The notes beneath the pieces were generated by a model. The model ran no database searches and was not told the origin of the DNA. It saw only the letters and a program-made list of their open reading frames with translations. Positions 34,350 to 42,523 of a DNA stretch of 64,000 nucleotides are shown here, piece by piece. Position 1 is the first letter of the stretch, and the number at the start of each line of letters is the position of its first letter. The position numbers and the translations under genes are program-made. Origin of the DNA: Treponema sp. (lineage in GTDB: Bacteria; Spirochaetota; Spirochaetia; Treponematales; Breznakiellaceae); NCBI GenBank assembly GCA_009782555.1, contig WRIV01000002.1:124001-188000 (forward strand), given 5' to 3'.

Positions 34350-35360
34350 CTAAAAGCCTTTCTTTTTTATCCCAACAGAAAATTTATTGTAAAAATTGTC
34401 CGAGTCATTGATATAATACCGGAAAAAAATGCTTATCGAATCTTCTTGATCGCCAAACAGTATATCAAGCTCTGCAAAGGGGAAAAAATATTTTTCTCCC
34501 ATATCATTTTTGGTGGTAAAATAGCCCCGGGTCATGCCGCCGCCAAGGCCAAAGCCGATAAAACCGGAATAGTAAATTTCCATGAAACTGCCGAAATAAA
34601 AACCGTAGGTTATTCCGATATCCTCAAAAACAGGGTATGCCATGCCCAGAAAACCGCCGCCTTCCCCTGTAATGCCTATTGAAAAGCTACCGATACTTGT
34701 GAGCAAGCCAAGGTGAAGGCCAAGTCTGGGAATTAGTGAACTTGGTCCGTAATCCAAAAGTCCAATGCCAACAGAAAAACCAGCATAAGGTTCCAAGTCA
34801 AAGCCCTTGGCAGTTTTTGGCGTTTCAACGGAGACGGTTTCATTATTTGGGGGCGGCTCAGTAACTGTTTGTATGATCCAGCTATTATCGCTGAAAATGT
34901 AGGTTCCTGCCCTGCATCCATTTCTGGAGTAAAACCCGGCAAATCCCATGTCGAATGAATTCTCATGGATCATTACATTTGTGCCAATAGTTATTTTGGT
35001 AATATTATTCTCCGAAAATGCGCCGTTTCCAATAAGAATTACGCTGTTGGGAATTGTTACACCGGTAAACCCTTTTTTATAGAACGCTCTTTCCCCAATC
35101 GCGACAATAGTCATCCTTCTTATTTGTTTTGGAATGCGGATTTCTGCTTTTTCTCCATTGTATCCGGTAATCCGCGCTACAAAATTATCGCCCACAGTTT
35201 CCACTACAAAATCATTTTCATTGTCATATTGCTGAGATGAATTTAATTGCGCCTCTGCATTCATCGTAAATGCTGCAATTAAAAAGAAAACCAGGGGGGT
35301 TCTAAGACCAACAGAGTTTTTGAAAAAATTCGCCATGTAAAATATTTTTTTAGCATTCAT
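34350..35360 (-). CDS. BspA-type LRR protein with C-terminal barrel-like domain
   Basis: A 336-residue exported protein. Start at ATG 35360 (a second ATG lies at 35336); hydrophobic segment PLVFFLIAAFTMNAEA then mature protein. Residues about 70-140 hold LRR_5 repeats (IVAIGERAFYKKGFTGVTIPNSV; ILIGNGAFSENNITKITI) and end with a cap FAGFYSRNGCRAGTY. The C-terminal 140 residues are Gly/aromatic-rich alternating strands (LGLHLGLLTSIGSFSIGITGEGGG) like a small outer-membrane barrel. The 47393 protein has the same LRR and cap layout. Function unknown; BspA-type LRRs often bind surfaces. It is first in the AT-rich cluster with the methyltransferase. Confidence 0.8.
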   Translation of the reverse strand: MNAKKIFYMANFFKNSVGLRTPLVFFLIAAFTMNAEAQLNSSQQYDNENDFVVETVGDNFVARITGYNGEKAEIRIPKQIRRMTIVAIGERAFYKKGFTGVTIPNSVILIGNGAFSENNITKITIGTNVMIHENSFDMGFAGFYSRNGCRAGTYIFSDNSWIIQTVTEPPPNNETVSVETPKTAKGFDLEPYAGFSVGIGLLDYGPSSLIPRLGLHLGLLTSIGSFSIGITGEGGGFLGMAYPVFEDIGITYGFYFGSFMEIYYSGFIGFGLGGGMTRGYFTTKNDMGEKYFFPFAELDILFGDQEDSISIFFRYYINDSDNFYNKFSVGIKKKGF

Positions 35361-35372
35361 TGGCTGTTCAAT

Positions 35373-35400
35373 ATTATATGAATAATCTTTTTTGCGTCAA
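35373..35400 (-). promoter_or_regulatory. Promoter of the LRR-methyltransferase-DUF262 cluster
   Basis: Minus strand: -35 TTGACG (35400-35395), 16 bp spacer, consensus -10 TATAAT (35378-35373), 12 nt before ATG 35360, so the leader is very short. Confidence 0.65.
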
Positions 35401-35434
35401 TACATTCAAATTATTATGGTTTATACTTTATTCC

Positions 35435-37741
35435 ATGAATAATGCATCCCGGTACTCCCGTTTTGCCCCCTTTATCCGTGAATACATTTACCGGGAAAAA
35501 TGGGATGCCCTGCACGGTATTCAGGAAGAAGCGGCGGATGCCGTCTTTAATGGGCGGGATCACCTCCTTATTGCCGCAGGAACTGCTTCGGGCAAAACCG
35601 AGGCGGCTTTTTTTCCGGTCCTTTCGGTACTGAACACTTTGTTCCGTACCGGCGGGAAGCCGCTGGTCCTGTACATCAGCCCCCTAAAAGCATTGATCAA
35701 TGATCAGGCCCGGCGGCTGGAACGGATCCTCCGGACAGGAAGGGATTCGGGGGAGCCGGTAATACCGGTTTGGCGCCGGCACGGAGATGTAAACGAAAGT
35801 CAAAAAGAACGGTTTCTCGAAGATCCCTCGGGGATTCTGCTTATCACCCCCGAATCCCTGGAATCCCTCCTCCTCCGCCGGTCCCGGGAACTGGGCCGGA
35901 TATTTTACTCACTCCTTTTTGTGGTGATCGATGAGGTCCATGTTTTTATGGGAAGCGACCGGGGTTCCCAGCTTATCTGTCAGCTTGCCCGCATCGAAGA
36001 AGCAAAAGCGGATTATGGCAAACAGCGTAACTCTAAAAAAAAATCCGCCGGCTGCAATGCGGTTACTTTTAGGCGCATCGGCCTTTCGGCAACCCTGGGA
36101 GATTATGCCGGCGCCCAGCGGTGGCTTTCCCAGGGCAGTAATCTCTTTACCGTCCTTGTTGAGGGAGAGAGCAAAAGTTCCGGTAAGCAGCTCAGCCTGG
36201 CCCTGGATTATGCGGCCTCGGGAACGGGCGAAGCATTTTACCGTTCCCTCTACGATCAGGCAAGAAACAAGCGGGCTATCATTTTTACCAACAGCAGACT
36301 GGAAGCGGAAGAATGCGCCGCTTCTCTTAACGCCTTGGCCAGGGGAAACTGCGAAGCGGCGGTTTTCCGGGTTCATCATGGCAGCGTTTCCGCCCTGTTT
36401 CGGGACGAAGCGGAGGAGAAGCTAAAATCCGGCGAAGGTCCCCAGGTCATCTGCGCCACCGCCACCCTGGAACTGGGAATCGACATCGGAGACCTGGACC
36501 GGATTATCCAGCTGGGACCGCCCTGGTCGGTTTCTGCTTTTGTACAACGCGTGGGCCGTTCGGGGCGGAGAAGCGGCAGGGCAGAAATGTACTTTGGAAT
36601 AACCGGTAAAACGGTGCGGAAAGCGGCGGCCCTTTCTATCGAAGATTTGACATCCCTCCCCTGGGAACTGCTGCGAACCATGGCGGTGATCCAACTCTAC
36701 CTGGAAGAAAAATGGATTGAACCGCCGAAAGAAAAACCTCTCCCCTACAGCCTCCTGATTCACCAATGCCTGGGGATCCTTGCTTCCCTGGGCGAACACA
36801 ATCCGGAAGCTCTGATCCGGCACATCCTTTCCCTCCCTCCTTTTAAACATATTACCCCCGAAGATTTCAGAACCCTCATAACATGGCTCGAAGACTGCGG
36901 CTGTATAGGTTCCACCGAGGAAGGAACGCTGATCCTGGGCCTCGAAGGAGAACGGATCGTCAATCGCCACAGTTTTTATCCGATTTTTCCCGGAGATGAA
37001 ACCTTCCGGGTTGTCCTGGAGGGCCGGGAAATCGGTACAGTCAATTTTGTTCCGGATCCCCTATCGGTACTTGCGGTAGGGGGCCGGCGCTGGGTCGTAA
37101 AAAACATCGATCCCGGAAAACGGGAAATCTGGGTCGCCGAAACGGATGACGAAGGAAGTGAACGGCTTTGGCGCGGCAGGGGAGGCGGAATCCACCGGCG
37201 CATCGCCGAAACCATGCGGCGAATTCTTGCAGAAAACGGTACCCTCCCCTATCCCTACCTGAGTGTCGGCGCCCTCAAAGCCCTTGAATACGGATGCCGC
37301 GCCGCCCGCTTCCTGGGAATCACCGGACGCCCCCTGGTCTATGATGAAGAAGAAACAGGCGAAGGGCTGACTTTGTTTCTTTTTCCCTGGACCGGAAGCG
37401 CAGGAATGCGAACCATCGCCGAAGTTCTTAGAAATGATGAATTCAAAAAAATCCTCCGTATTGTATTCCTGGAAGAAGAAACAGAACTGTACTTCCGGAT
37501 CATCACAAAATATAAACCGGAGGAATTCCGGGTCTCCCTTATTGTGGTCCTTAAAAGGGCGATCACTGCCTTTGCCGAATCTTCGATCAGAGGAGAAGCC
37601 CCTGATTTTATCCGCCGGAAAGACCTTCCCTACAGAGACAAGTACGATTACCTCCTACCGCCCCATCTCCTGGCAAAGCAATTTGCCGCCAATATGCTCG
37701 ACCGGGAAGCGCTGGAAAACCTGCTGACTGAACTCTTTTGA
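35435..37741 (+). CDS. Lhr-like superfamily 2 helicase
   Basis: DExH-box DNA/RNA helicase of the Lhr group, about 768 residues. Walker A GTASGKTEAA, motif Ia YISPLKALINDQ, motif II DEVH, motif III SATLGD, motif V-region ATLELGIDIGDLD and motif VI QRVGRSGRRSG are intact. The C-terminal 350 residues contain the winged helix and Lhr-specific region. Lhr proteins take part in DNA repair and remodelling of nucleic-acid hybrids. ATG 35435 starts where similarity starts (MNNASRYSRFAPFIREY); the frame is open from 35360. Base composition matches the core genome, not the AT-rich islet behind it, so it is probably not part of that system. A large terminator follows. Confidence 0.92.
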   Translation: MNNASRYSRFAPFIREYIYREKWDALHGIQEEAADAVFNGRDHLLIAAGTASGKTEAAFFPVLSVLNTLFRTGGKPLVLYISPLKALINDQARRLERILRTGRDSGEPVIPVWRRHGDVNESQKERFLEDPSGILLITPESLESLLLRRSRELGRIFYSLLFVVIDEVHVFMGSDRGSQLICQLARIEEAKADYGKQRNSKKKSAGCNAVTFRRIGLSATLGDYAGAQRWLSQGSNLFTVLVEGESKSSGKQLSLALDYAASGTGEAFYRSLYDQARNKRAIIFTNSRLEAEECAASLNALARGNCEAAVFRVHHGSVSALFRDEAEEKLKSGEGPQVICATATLELGIDIGDLDRIIQLGPPWSVSAFVQRVGRSGRRSGRAEMYFGITGKTVRKAAALSIEDLTSLPWELLRTMAVIQLYLEEKWIEPPKEKPLPYSLLIHQCLGILASLGEHNPEALIRHILSLPPFKHITPEDFRTLITWLEDCGCIGSTEEGTLILGLEGERIVNRHSFYPIFPGDETFRVVLEGREIGTVNFVPDPLSVLAVGGRRWVVKNIDPGKREIWVAETDDEGSERLWRGRGGGIHRRIAETMRRILAENGTLPYPYLSVGALKALEYGCRAARFLGITGRPLVYDEEETGEGLTLFLFPWTGSAGMRTIAEVLRNDEFKKILRIVFLEEETELYFRIITKYKPEEFRVSLIVVLKRAITAFAESSIRGEAPDFIRRKDLPYRDKYDYLLPPHLLAKQFAANMLDREALENLLTELF

Positions 37742-37816
37742 CCAAAAACCCGAAAAAAAAAGTGTTTTTAGCTAAAGCAGGGGCTTAAAACCGCCGATAT
37801 TGTATACAACGAAAGT

Positions 37817-37874
37817 AAAGACGGTGCGCAGCAGGCCGAAGGGCCTCGACGTCCAGGCGCATCGTCTTTTTTTT
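37817..37874 (+). terminator. Branched rho-independent terminator
   Basis: A 13-bp stem (AAAGACGGTGCGC, 37817-37829, with GCGCATCGTCTTT, 37857-37869, one G-U pair) encloses a second hairpin (AGGCC-gaag-GGCCT, 37833-37846) and is followed by a T run to 37874. It sits between the convergent helicase and alaA genes. Confidence 0.85.
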
Positions 37875-37897
37875 ATTTAAAAAAGGGTGAAAAATCA

Positions 37898-39118
37898 TCA
37901 AATTTGCTGTTTATAACCCGCCAGAAAGTCCCCCATCCGTTTAAGCGCCTCTTTAAGAGTTTCCCGGTCGGGAAGGAAAACAATACGGAAATGATCCGGC
38001 TTGTCCCAGTTAAAACCTGTTCCATGGACCAAAAGAAGGTGTTTTTCCCTTAACAAATCAATAATAAACTGTTCATCGCTGGTAATACCAAACCGTTCAC
38101 AGTCTATTTTTGGAAAACAATAGAGAGCTCCCTTAGGGGTGGTCACAGAGAGACCGGGGATGTGGTTCACCATCTCCACAGCAATGTCCCGTTGTTCCTT
38201 TAACCGTCCCCCGGGAAGAAGCAAATCTTTTATGCTTTGGTAGCCCCCCAGGGCGGTTTGGATGCCGAGTTGGGCGGTCATATTGGCGCAAAGCCGCATA
38301 TTGGAAAGCATATTGAGCCCTTCAATGTAGCTGGCAGCACTTTTTTTGTTCCCCGAAAGACTCATCCAGCCGGAACGGAGCCCCGGCGCCCGGTACGCCT
38401 TGGAAAGACCGTCAAAACTAATGGTTAAAATTTCAGGATTAATCGTTGCCATGGGAATGTATTGTGCCCCCCCATAGGTAATACGGCCGTAAATTTCATC
38501 GGCAAAAACGATTAACGCCTTTTCTGCAGCAATGGCGGCGATCCCCTCCAAGATTTCCCGGTCATAAACCGCCCCGGTGGGGTTATTGGGATTGATAACC
38601 ACCACGGCTTTGGTCCGGTCCGTTACTTTGGCCCGAATATCGGCCAGATCGGGGTTCCAGTCGGCCTCCTCATCGCAGCGGTAATGGACGGCCTTTCCCC
38701 CCGCCAGGGTTGCCGCGGCCGTCCATAGGGGATAATCAGGCATGGGAATCAGCACCTCGTCGCCGGAGTTCAGGAGCCCCTGCATGGAAATGGAAATAAG
38801 CTCACTAACCCCATTTCCGATGTAGATATCGTCGATTCCCGTATCCATGATCCCCTTGGTTTGAAGGTCCAGTACAATGGCGTTCCGGGCCGAAAAAAGA
38901 CCCTGAGCATCCCCGTAGCCTTCGGCATCTTTCATGTTCAGGATGATATCGTGAATAATCGCATCCGGAGTATTAAGGCCAAAGGGAGCGGTATTGCCGA
39001 TATTCAGCTTGATCAGAGAAAAACCCTCTTCTTCCAGCCGTTTGGCTTCCTGGAGGATCGGCCCCCGGATATCGTAACAGACATTATTCAATTTTTCCGA
39101 TTTTACGATGGGTTTCAT
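37898..39118 (-). CDS. alaA: Alanine aminotransferase AlaA
   Basis: PLP-dependent class I aminotransferase that converts pyruvate and glutamate to alanine and 2-oxoglutarate. The 406-residue sequence follows E. coli AlaA closely through its whole length: SEKLNNVCYDIRGP, LLNSGDEVLIPMPDYPLW, INPNNPTGAVY, ADEIYG and SFDGLSKAYRAPG with the PLP lysine at 240, then MRLCANMTAQLGIQTALGGYQS. It follows the 39957 membrane-protein gene with a 4-nt overlap (ATGA), an odd pairing that hints at co-expression only. The enzyme links central carbon flow to the amino-acid pool. Confidence 0.96.
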   Translation of the reverse strand: MKPIVKSEKLNNVCYDIRGPILQEAKRLEEEGFSLIKLNIGNTAPFGLNTPDAIIHDIILNMKDAEGYGDAQGLFSARNAIVLDLQTKGIMDTGIDDIYIGNGVSELISISMQGLLNSGDEVLIPMPDYPLWTAAATLAGGKAVHYRCDEEADWNPDLADIRAKVTDRTKAVVVINPNNPTGAVYDREILEGIAAIAAEKALIVFADEIYGRITYGGAQYIPMATINPEILTISFDGLSKAYRAPGLRSGWMSLSGNKKSAASYIEGLNMLSNMRLCANMTAQLGIQTALGGYQSIKDLLLPGGRLKEQRDIAVEMVNHIPGLSVTTPKGALYCFPKIDCERFGITSDEQFIIDLLREKHLLLVHGTGFNWDKPDHFRIVFLPDRETLKEALKRMGDFLAGYKQQI

Positions 39119-39957
39119 ATTCCCGCTCCATAAAGGTAGTTTGCTGTCTTTTCCATGTAGGGCTGCAGAACCGCCGCATATACTTCGGTCTCGATGCGTT
39201 TATGCTCCCGGTTCCAGCCGTTCCGGCCAGGGAGGCTCTTTTTTACCCGTTCCTTACCTGCCTCCGCATCTTTTTTCAGTTCGGCGGACAGGCGAGGCAG
39301 GAATGCGGCCAGGGTTTCGTTCAAAAAATAAGAGGAAAGGCCCGATGGGACGGCATCCCGGCCCTCCCGGGCCAAAAGGGAAAATGATTCCGCCGCTTCT
39401 TCAAAACGGCGGGAAAGGAGCAGAGAAAAACCGTGATACCAGCGCAGCCACTCCGCTCTGCCCTTGATCCGTCCATTGATTCCGCTCTCCGGCAGCCGGG
39501 CGGCAAAAAATTCTGCCGCCCCCTGGTAATCTTTTTGGAGGATCCGGGCGGTACCAAAACTAAGCGCATTGCCGTTTACCAGGTTTTTCTTTGCCATGAA
39601 AAGTCTTTTTTCCAGTTCCGTCACAGACCGGGTGTCGGAAAGAACCAGATAGGTATTGAGCAGGAGTATCACCAGCCGGGAACTGTAGCGTCTTTTTTGA
39701 AGCACCTTGTTTTCCAGTTCCTGAATCAGGGCGGGCCAGTCTTCTTTTTCCAGCAAGGTGTAAATCCGGTAATTTAGTCCAAAATAAAGGTCTCCTGCGG
39801 CCAAGATCAAGAGGATCAGGGGTGCCAAAAACCAGCCGGATCGCCAAAAACCAAAAGCCATGTCTTTTCCCAGAATTACCAGGGGCATAACAAAGATCAC
39901 CCCCAGAAAAAGGACCATCAGGACGTTAAAAAAAATGATTACCGATTTGAATTTCAA
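39115..39957 (-). CDS. Membrane protein with two N-terminal helices, unknown function
   Basis: A 280-residue protein with two membrane helices (about 5-30 VIIFFNVLMVLFLGVIFVMPLVIL and 40-58) and a soluble C-terminal part of about 210 residues that is helical and TPR-like (YRIYTLLEKEDWPALIQELE; ARILQKDYQGAAEFFAARL; FSLLLSRRFEEAAESFSLL). No named family recognised. AAGGA lies 6 nt ahead of the ATG. It overlaps alaA by 4 nt and is divergent from the HD-GYP gene. Confidence 0.75.
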   Translation of the reverse strand: MKFKSVIIFFNVLMVLFLGVIFVMPLVILGKDMAFGFWRSGWFLAPLILLILAAGDLYFGLNYRIYTLLEKEDWPALIQELENKVLQKRRYSSRLVILLLNTYLVLSDTRSVTELEKRLFMAKKNLVNGNALSFGTARILQKDYQGAAEFFAARLPESGINGRIKGRAEWLRWYHGFSLLLSRRFEEAAESFSLLAREGRDAVPSGLSSYFLNETLAAFLPRLSAELKKDAEAGKERVKKSLPGRNGWNREHKRIETEVYAAVLQPYMEKTANYLYGAGI

Positions 39958-39990
39958 TGTGAATCCTTAAGTAATTGCCTTTTTTGGCGT

Positions 39991-39996
39991 TATAAT
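39991..39996 (+). promoter_or_regulatory. -10 box of the HD-GYP gene
   Basis: Consensus TATAAT at 39991-39996, with a weak -35 (TTAAGT, 39967-39972). Transcription should begin near 40003. Confidence 0.45.
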
Positions 39997-40009
39997 TCAT
40001 AATAGTAAA

Positions 40010-41173
40010 TTGGAGGGAGCTTCGTCAATTTCTTTTGACGCTATTTTTATGAAGAACTATGGCATTGACAGTATCCCCATGGGGAGTTTCTTCAGCGAAC
40101 CGGTGTATCTGGATAAAAATTTCATACTGACCGCTCCGGAGGTAAACTTTTCCCAAGAACTCCTGAAAACCCTTAAAATCTGGGAATTCAAAGAAGTCCG
40201 GAGCGAAGGGGATCCCCAGGAGGATTATTCCGGCGCCGAAGAAATTGTCCAGGAAGCGGAGGGGGAAAAATCCCTTTTAAGCGATGGGGCGGAGTTACGG
40301 GAGGCGGAAAAATTCTACACCGATTTTCTTAAATATGTAGAAAACCTTTTTACCCAGATGCTTACCAAGAAAGAACTCTACTTTAGCCAAATATCGGAGC
40401 GTATAAAAGAGCTCTGTGATATTATCAGGGATAACCGCCGCCATATTCTGCGGGCCATGAAAAATGACATAGAAATCAAAAATTATCTTGCTTCCCATGC
40501 ACTACGATCCACCATCATAGCAATCATCATCGGCAATTATCTTAAACTCCCCCCTTACCGTCTTATTGAACTGGGGGTGGCAGCGCTGCTTCATGAAGCC
40601 GGAATGATTCAACTTCCCACCCATACCTACTTAAGCGACCGGACACTTACTCCTCAGGAACAGAAACTGATCCTGAGCCATCCCATTTATGGTTTTAATC
40701 TGTTAAAAAACTATGATTTTCCCCTGGTGGTAAACCTGGCGGCTCTGGAACACCACGAACGGGAAAACGGTACCGGATATCCTCAAAAATTAACCGGGGA
40801 CAAAATAAGCCTCTATGCAAAGATCATTGCCGTGGCCTGTTCCTACGAAGCCCTGACCAATTCCCGGCCCCACAAGGATGCTAAAGACGGGTATTCGGGG
40901 ATGCTGGATCTCCTGAAAAACGAAGGCAAGCAGTACGACGATACTGTCGTCAAGGCCCTGGTTTTTTCCCTTTCGATTTATCCCATAGGCCTTTATGTAC
41001 TCCTCTCCAGCGGCGGAAAAGGCCAGGTGGTGGATGTAAACCCGGAAAACCCCAAATTCCCCATAGTTCAGGTATTCGGCGAACTAAATCCCGACGGCAA
41101 AAACAAAGTTATCGAAACTTCCCAGGAAGGGGTGCATATTATCCGGCCCCTTCAAAAAGAAGAAATTGCATAA
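40010..41173 (+). CDS. Degenerate HD-GYP domain protein
   Basis: About 387 residues. N-terminal domain (about 14-70, IDSIPMGSFFSEPVYLDKNF), an acidic linker, helices, then an HD-GYP domain (about 155-350). Family motifs are recognisable but altered: HEAGM where HDIGK/M is usual, HHERENGTGYP where HHE..DG.GYP is usual, and VACSYEALTNSRP where VADxYDALTSxRP is usual. So at least two metal/catalytic Asp positions are changed (to Glu and Cys), and c-di-GMP phosphodiesterase activity is doubtful; it may act as a c-di-GMP-binding or structural protein. The start is unclear: TTG 40010 is the longest, GGAGG at 40012-40016 points to a start after it (ATT 40028), and ATG 40049 has no ribosome site. Confidence 0.8.
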   Translation: MEGASSISFDAIFMKNYGIDSIPMGSFFSEPVYLDKNFILTAPEVNFSQELLKTLKIWEFKEVRSEGDPQEDYSGAEEIVQEAEGEKSLLSDGAELREAEKFYTDFLKYVENLFTQMLTKKELYFSQISERIKELCDIIRDNRRHILRAMKNDIEIKNYLASHALRSTIIAIIIGNYLKLPPYRLIELGVAALLHEAGMIQLPTHTYLSDRTLTPQEQKLILSHPIYGFNLLKNYDFPLVVNLAALEHHERENGTGYPQKLTGDKISLYAKIIAVACSYEALTNSRPHKDAKDGYSGMLDLLKNEGKQYDDTVVKALVFSLSIYPIGLYVLLSSGGKGQVVDVNPENPKFPIVQVFGELNPDGKNKVIETSQEGVHIIRPLQKEEIA

Positions 41174-41238
41174 AAACACCCGATTAATTGCAAAGTGTTT
41201 CATAATAAATATTTCTAACTAAATAAGCCCGCATAAAA

Positions 41239-42465
41239 TCATGGCAAGCTGGAGCGGTTAACAGATTCCTTGTAAATCTCCACCAGCCGTTCGGTAATGC
41301 TACCAATGGTCCAGCGCTGTGCATAAAGACGGGCGTCTTCCGCTTTATTCCGGTAAAGATCATCATTACCCAATAACTGCAGAACCCGATCTCTGAATTC
41401 AGCCCGATCGTTTTGCACCATAAAACCGCCCCGGTCCCCTTCCATTACTTGGAGGGTTCCCATAACGCCAATGGCCACCACGGGGATTCCCGACAGCATG
41501 GCTTCGATGGTTACCAGGCCCTGGGTTTCCGTTAACGATGGCATGACGAAGATATGGGACACGGCATAGACCATGGACAGATCTTCCCGTTCCAGGTAAC
41601 CGGTAAAGACGCAGTTCTCCCCCACCCCGTAATTTTTGGCTTCTTCCTTATATGCGTTCTGCCAGGGGCCATTGCCGGCAATCAGCAAAGCCAGATCAGG
41701 ATGCTTTGCCAGAAGTTCGGGAAAAAGCTGAATGACAAAACTTAAATTTTTTTCTTTTGCCACCCGGCCGGCAAAGAGCAGTATCCGCTTTCCCCTGATG
41801 GCCGGATATTTTTGTTCCAGTTGATACCGAAAGTTTTCGAGTTTTTCGGCGTTGTGCCGGAACAGGGCCGGATCGATCCCCGTGGGAAGCTGGCGGATTT
41901 CTTTTTTAATGTGATAGCTCCTTACCATTTCTTCGATCTGGGCGGTGGGGACGATCACCGTATCAGAACGTTCAAGAAGAAATTTTGTATACCGCCGGAT
42001 AATAAAACGGAGAAAAAAATCGGGGATCAGGGGAAAATAATTCACCGCATAATCTTCCCATATCGTATGAAAGGTATAGACCGCCGGAAGGCGCCGTTTC
42101 TTTGCATAGCCAAAACCAAAATCGCCGATGATAAATTCCGTATTAACATGAATCACCTCAGGACCGAAGGCGTCCAATTCCCCTTCCATCCAGCGGCGCT
42201 TGTGGAGTTTTGCTGCCCTGTCTTCCTTGGAAAAAAACACTCCATGGGAAGGAACCCGAAGAACCTTTAGTTTTTCCCTGGCCGGGTCTTTTTGCGCTCC
42301 GGTTACCGGCGTAATCATGTCCGTCATGGAATCAACAGGATATTGGGAACAGACGATCATCACATCATGGCCTGCCCTGACCAGCGCCAGGGAAAAGGTA
42401 TCCACCGAAACGGTAACGCCGTTTACCCGGGGCCAATATGCATCGGAAAACATAACTATTTTCAT
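41239..42465 (-). CDS. GT4 family glycosyltransferase
   Basis: Group 1 (GT4, GT-B fold) retaining glycosyltransferase of 408 residues, similar to diacylglycerol glucosyltransferases and other lipid or surface glycosyltransferases. N-terminal DAYWPRVNGVTVSV (acceptor side) and HVNTEFIIGDFG; C-terminal donor domain with FAGRVAKEKNLSFVI, IAGNGPW and SLTETQGLVTIEAMLSG, the E-x7-E motif. No membrane helices; probably membrane-associated in the cytoplasm. It probably makes a glycolipid or envelope glycan; treponemes use glycolipids as major membrane lipids. Promoter is just upstream of the ATG. Confidence 0.88.
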   Translation of the reverse strand: MKIVMFSDAYWPRVNGVTVSVDTFSLALVRAGHDVMIVCSQYPVDSMTDMITPVTGAQKDPAREKLKVLRVPSHGVFFSKEDRAAKLHKRRWMEGELDAFGPEVIHVNTEFIIGDFGFGYAKKRRLPAVYTFHTIWEDYAVNYFPLIPDFFLRFIIRRYTKFLLERSDTVIVPTAQIEEMVRSYHIKKEIRQLPTGIDPALFRHNAEKLENFRYQLEQKYPAIRGKRILLFAGRVAKEKNLSFVIQLFPELLAKHPDLALLIAGNGPWQNAYKEEAKNYGVGENCVFTGYLEREDLSMVYAVSHIFVMPSLTETQGLVTIEAMLSGIPVVAIGVMGTLQVMEGDRGGFMVQNDRAEFRDRVLQLLGNDDLYRNKAEDARLYAQRWTIGSITERLVEIYKESVNRSSLP

Positions 42466-42473
42466 GCGCCTTG

Positions 42474-42502
42474 AGTATAAAGCGCTGGAATAAAATCATC
42501 AA
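42474..42502 (-). promoter_or_regulatory. Promoter of the GT4 gene, near-leaderless
   Basis: Minus strand: -35 TTGATG (42502-42497), 17 bp spacer, -10 TATACT (42479-42474), 8 nt to ATG 42465. Confidence 0.6.
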
Positions 42503-42523
42503 TCCTGATACAGTTTCTTTATT

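Noticed and set aside
35435-37741. Helicase as part of the methylase/DUF262 system
   Set aside because: It is divergent, has core-like composition and full Lhr similarity, so a separate role is more likely.
41175-41203. AAACAC/GTGTTT inverted repeat between the HD-GYP and GT4 genes as a terminator
   Set aside because: Short arms, a long loop and no T-run; too weak to call.
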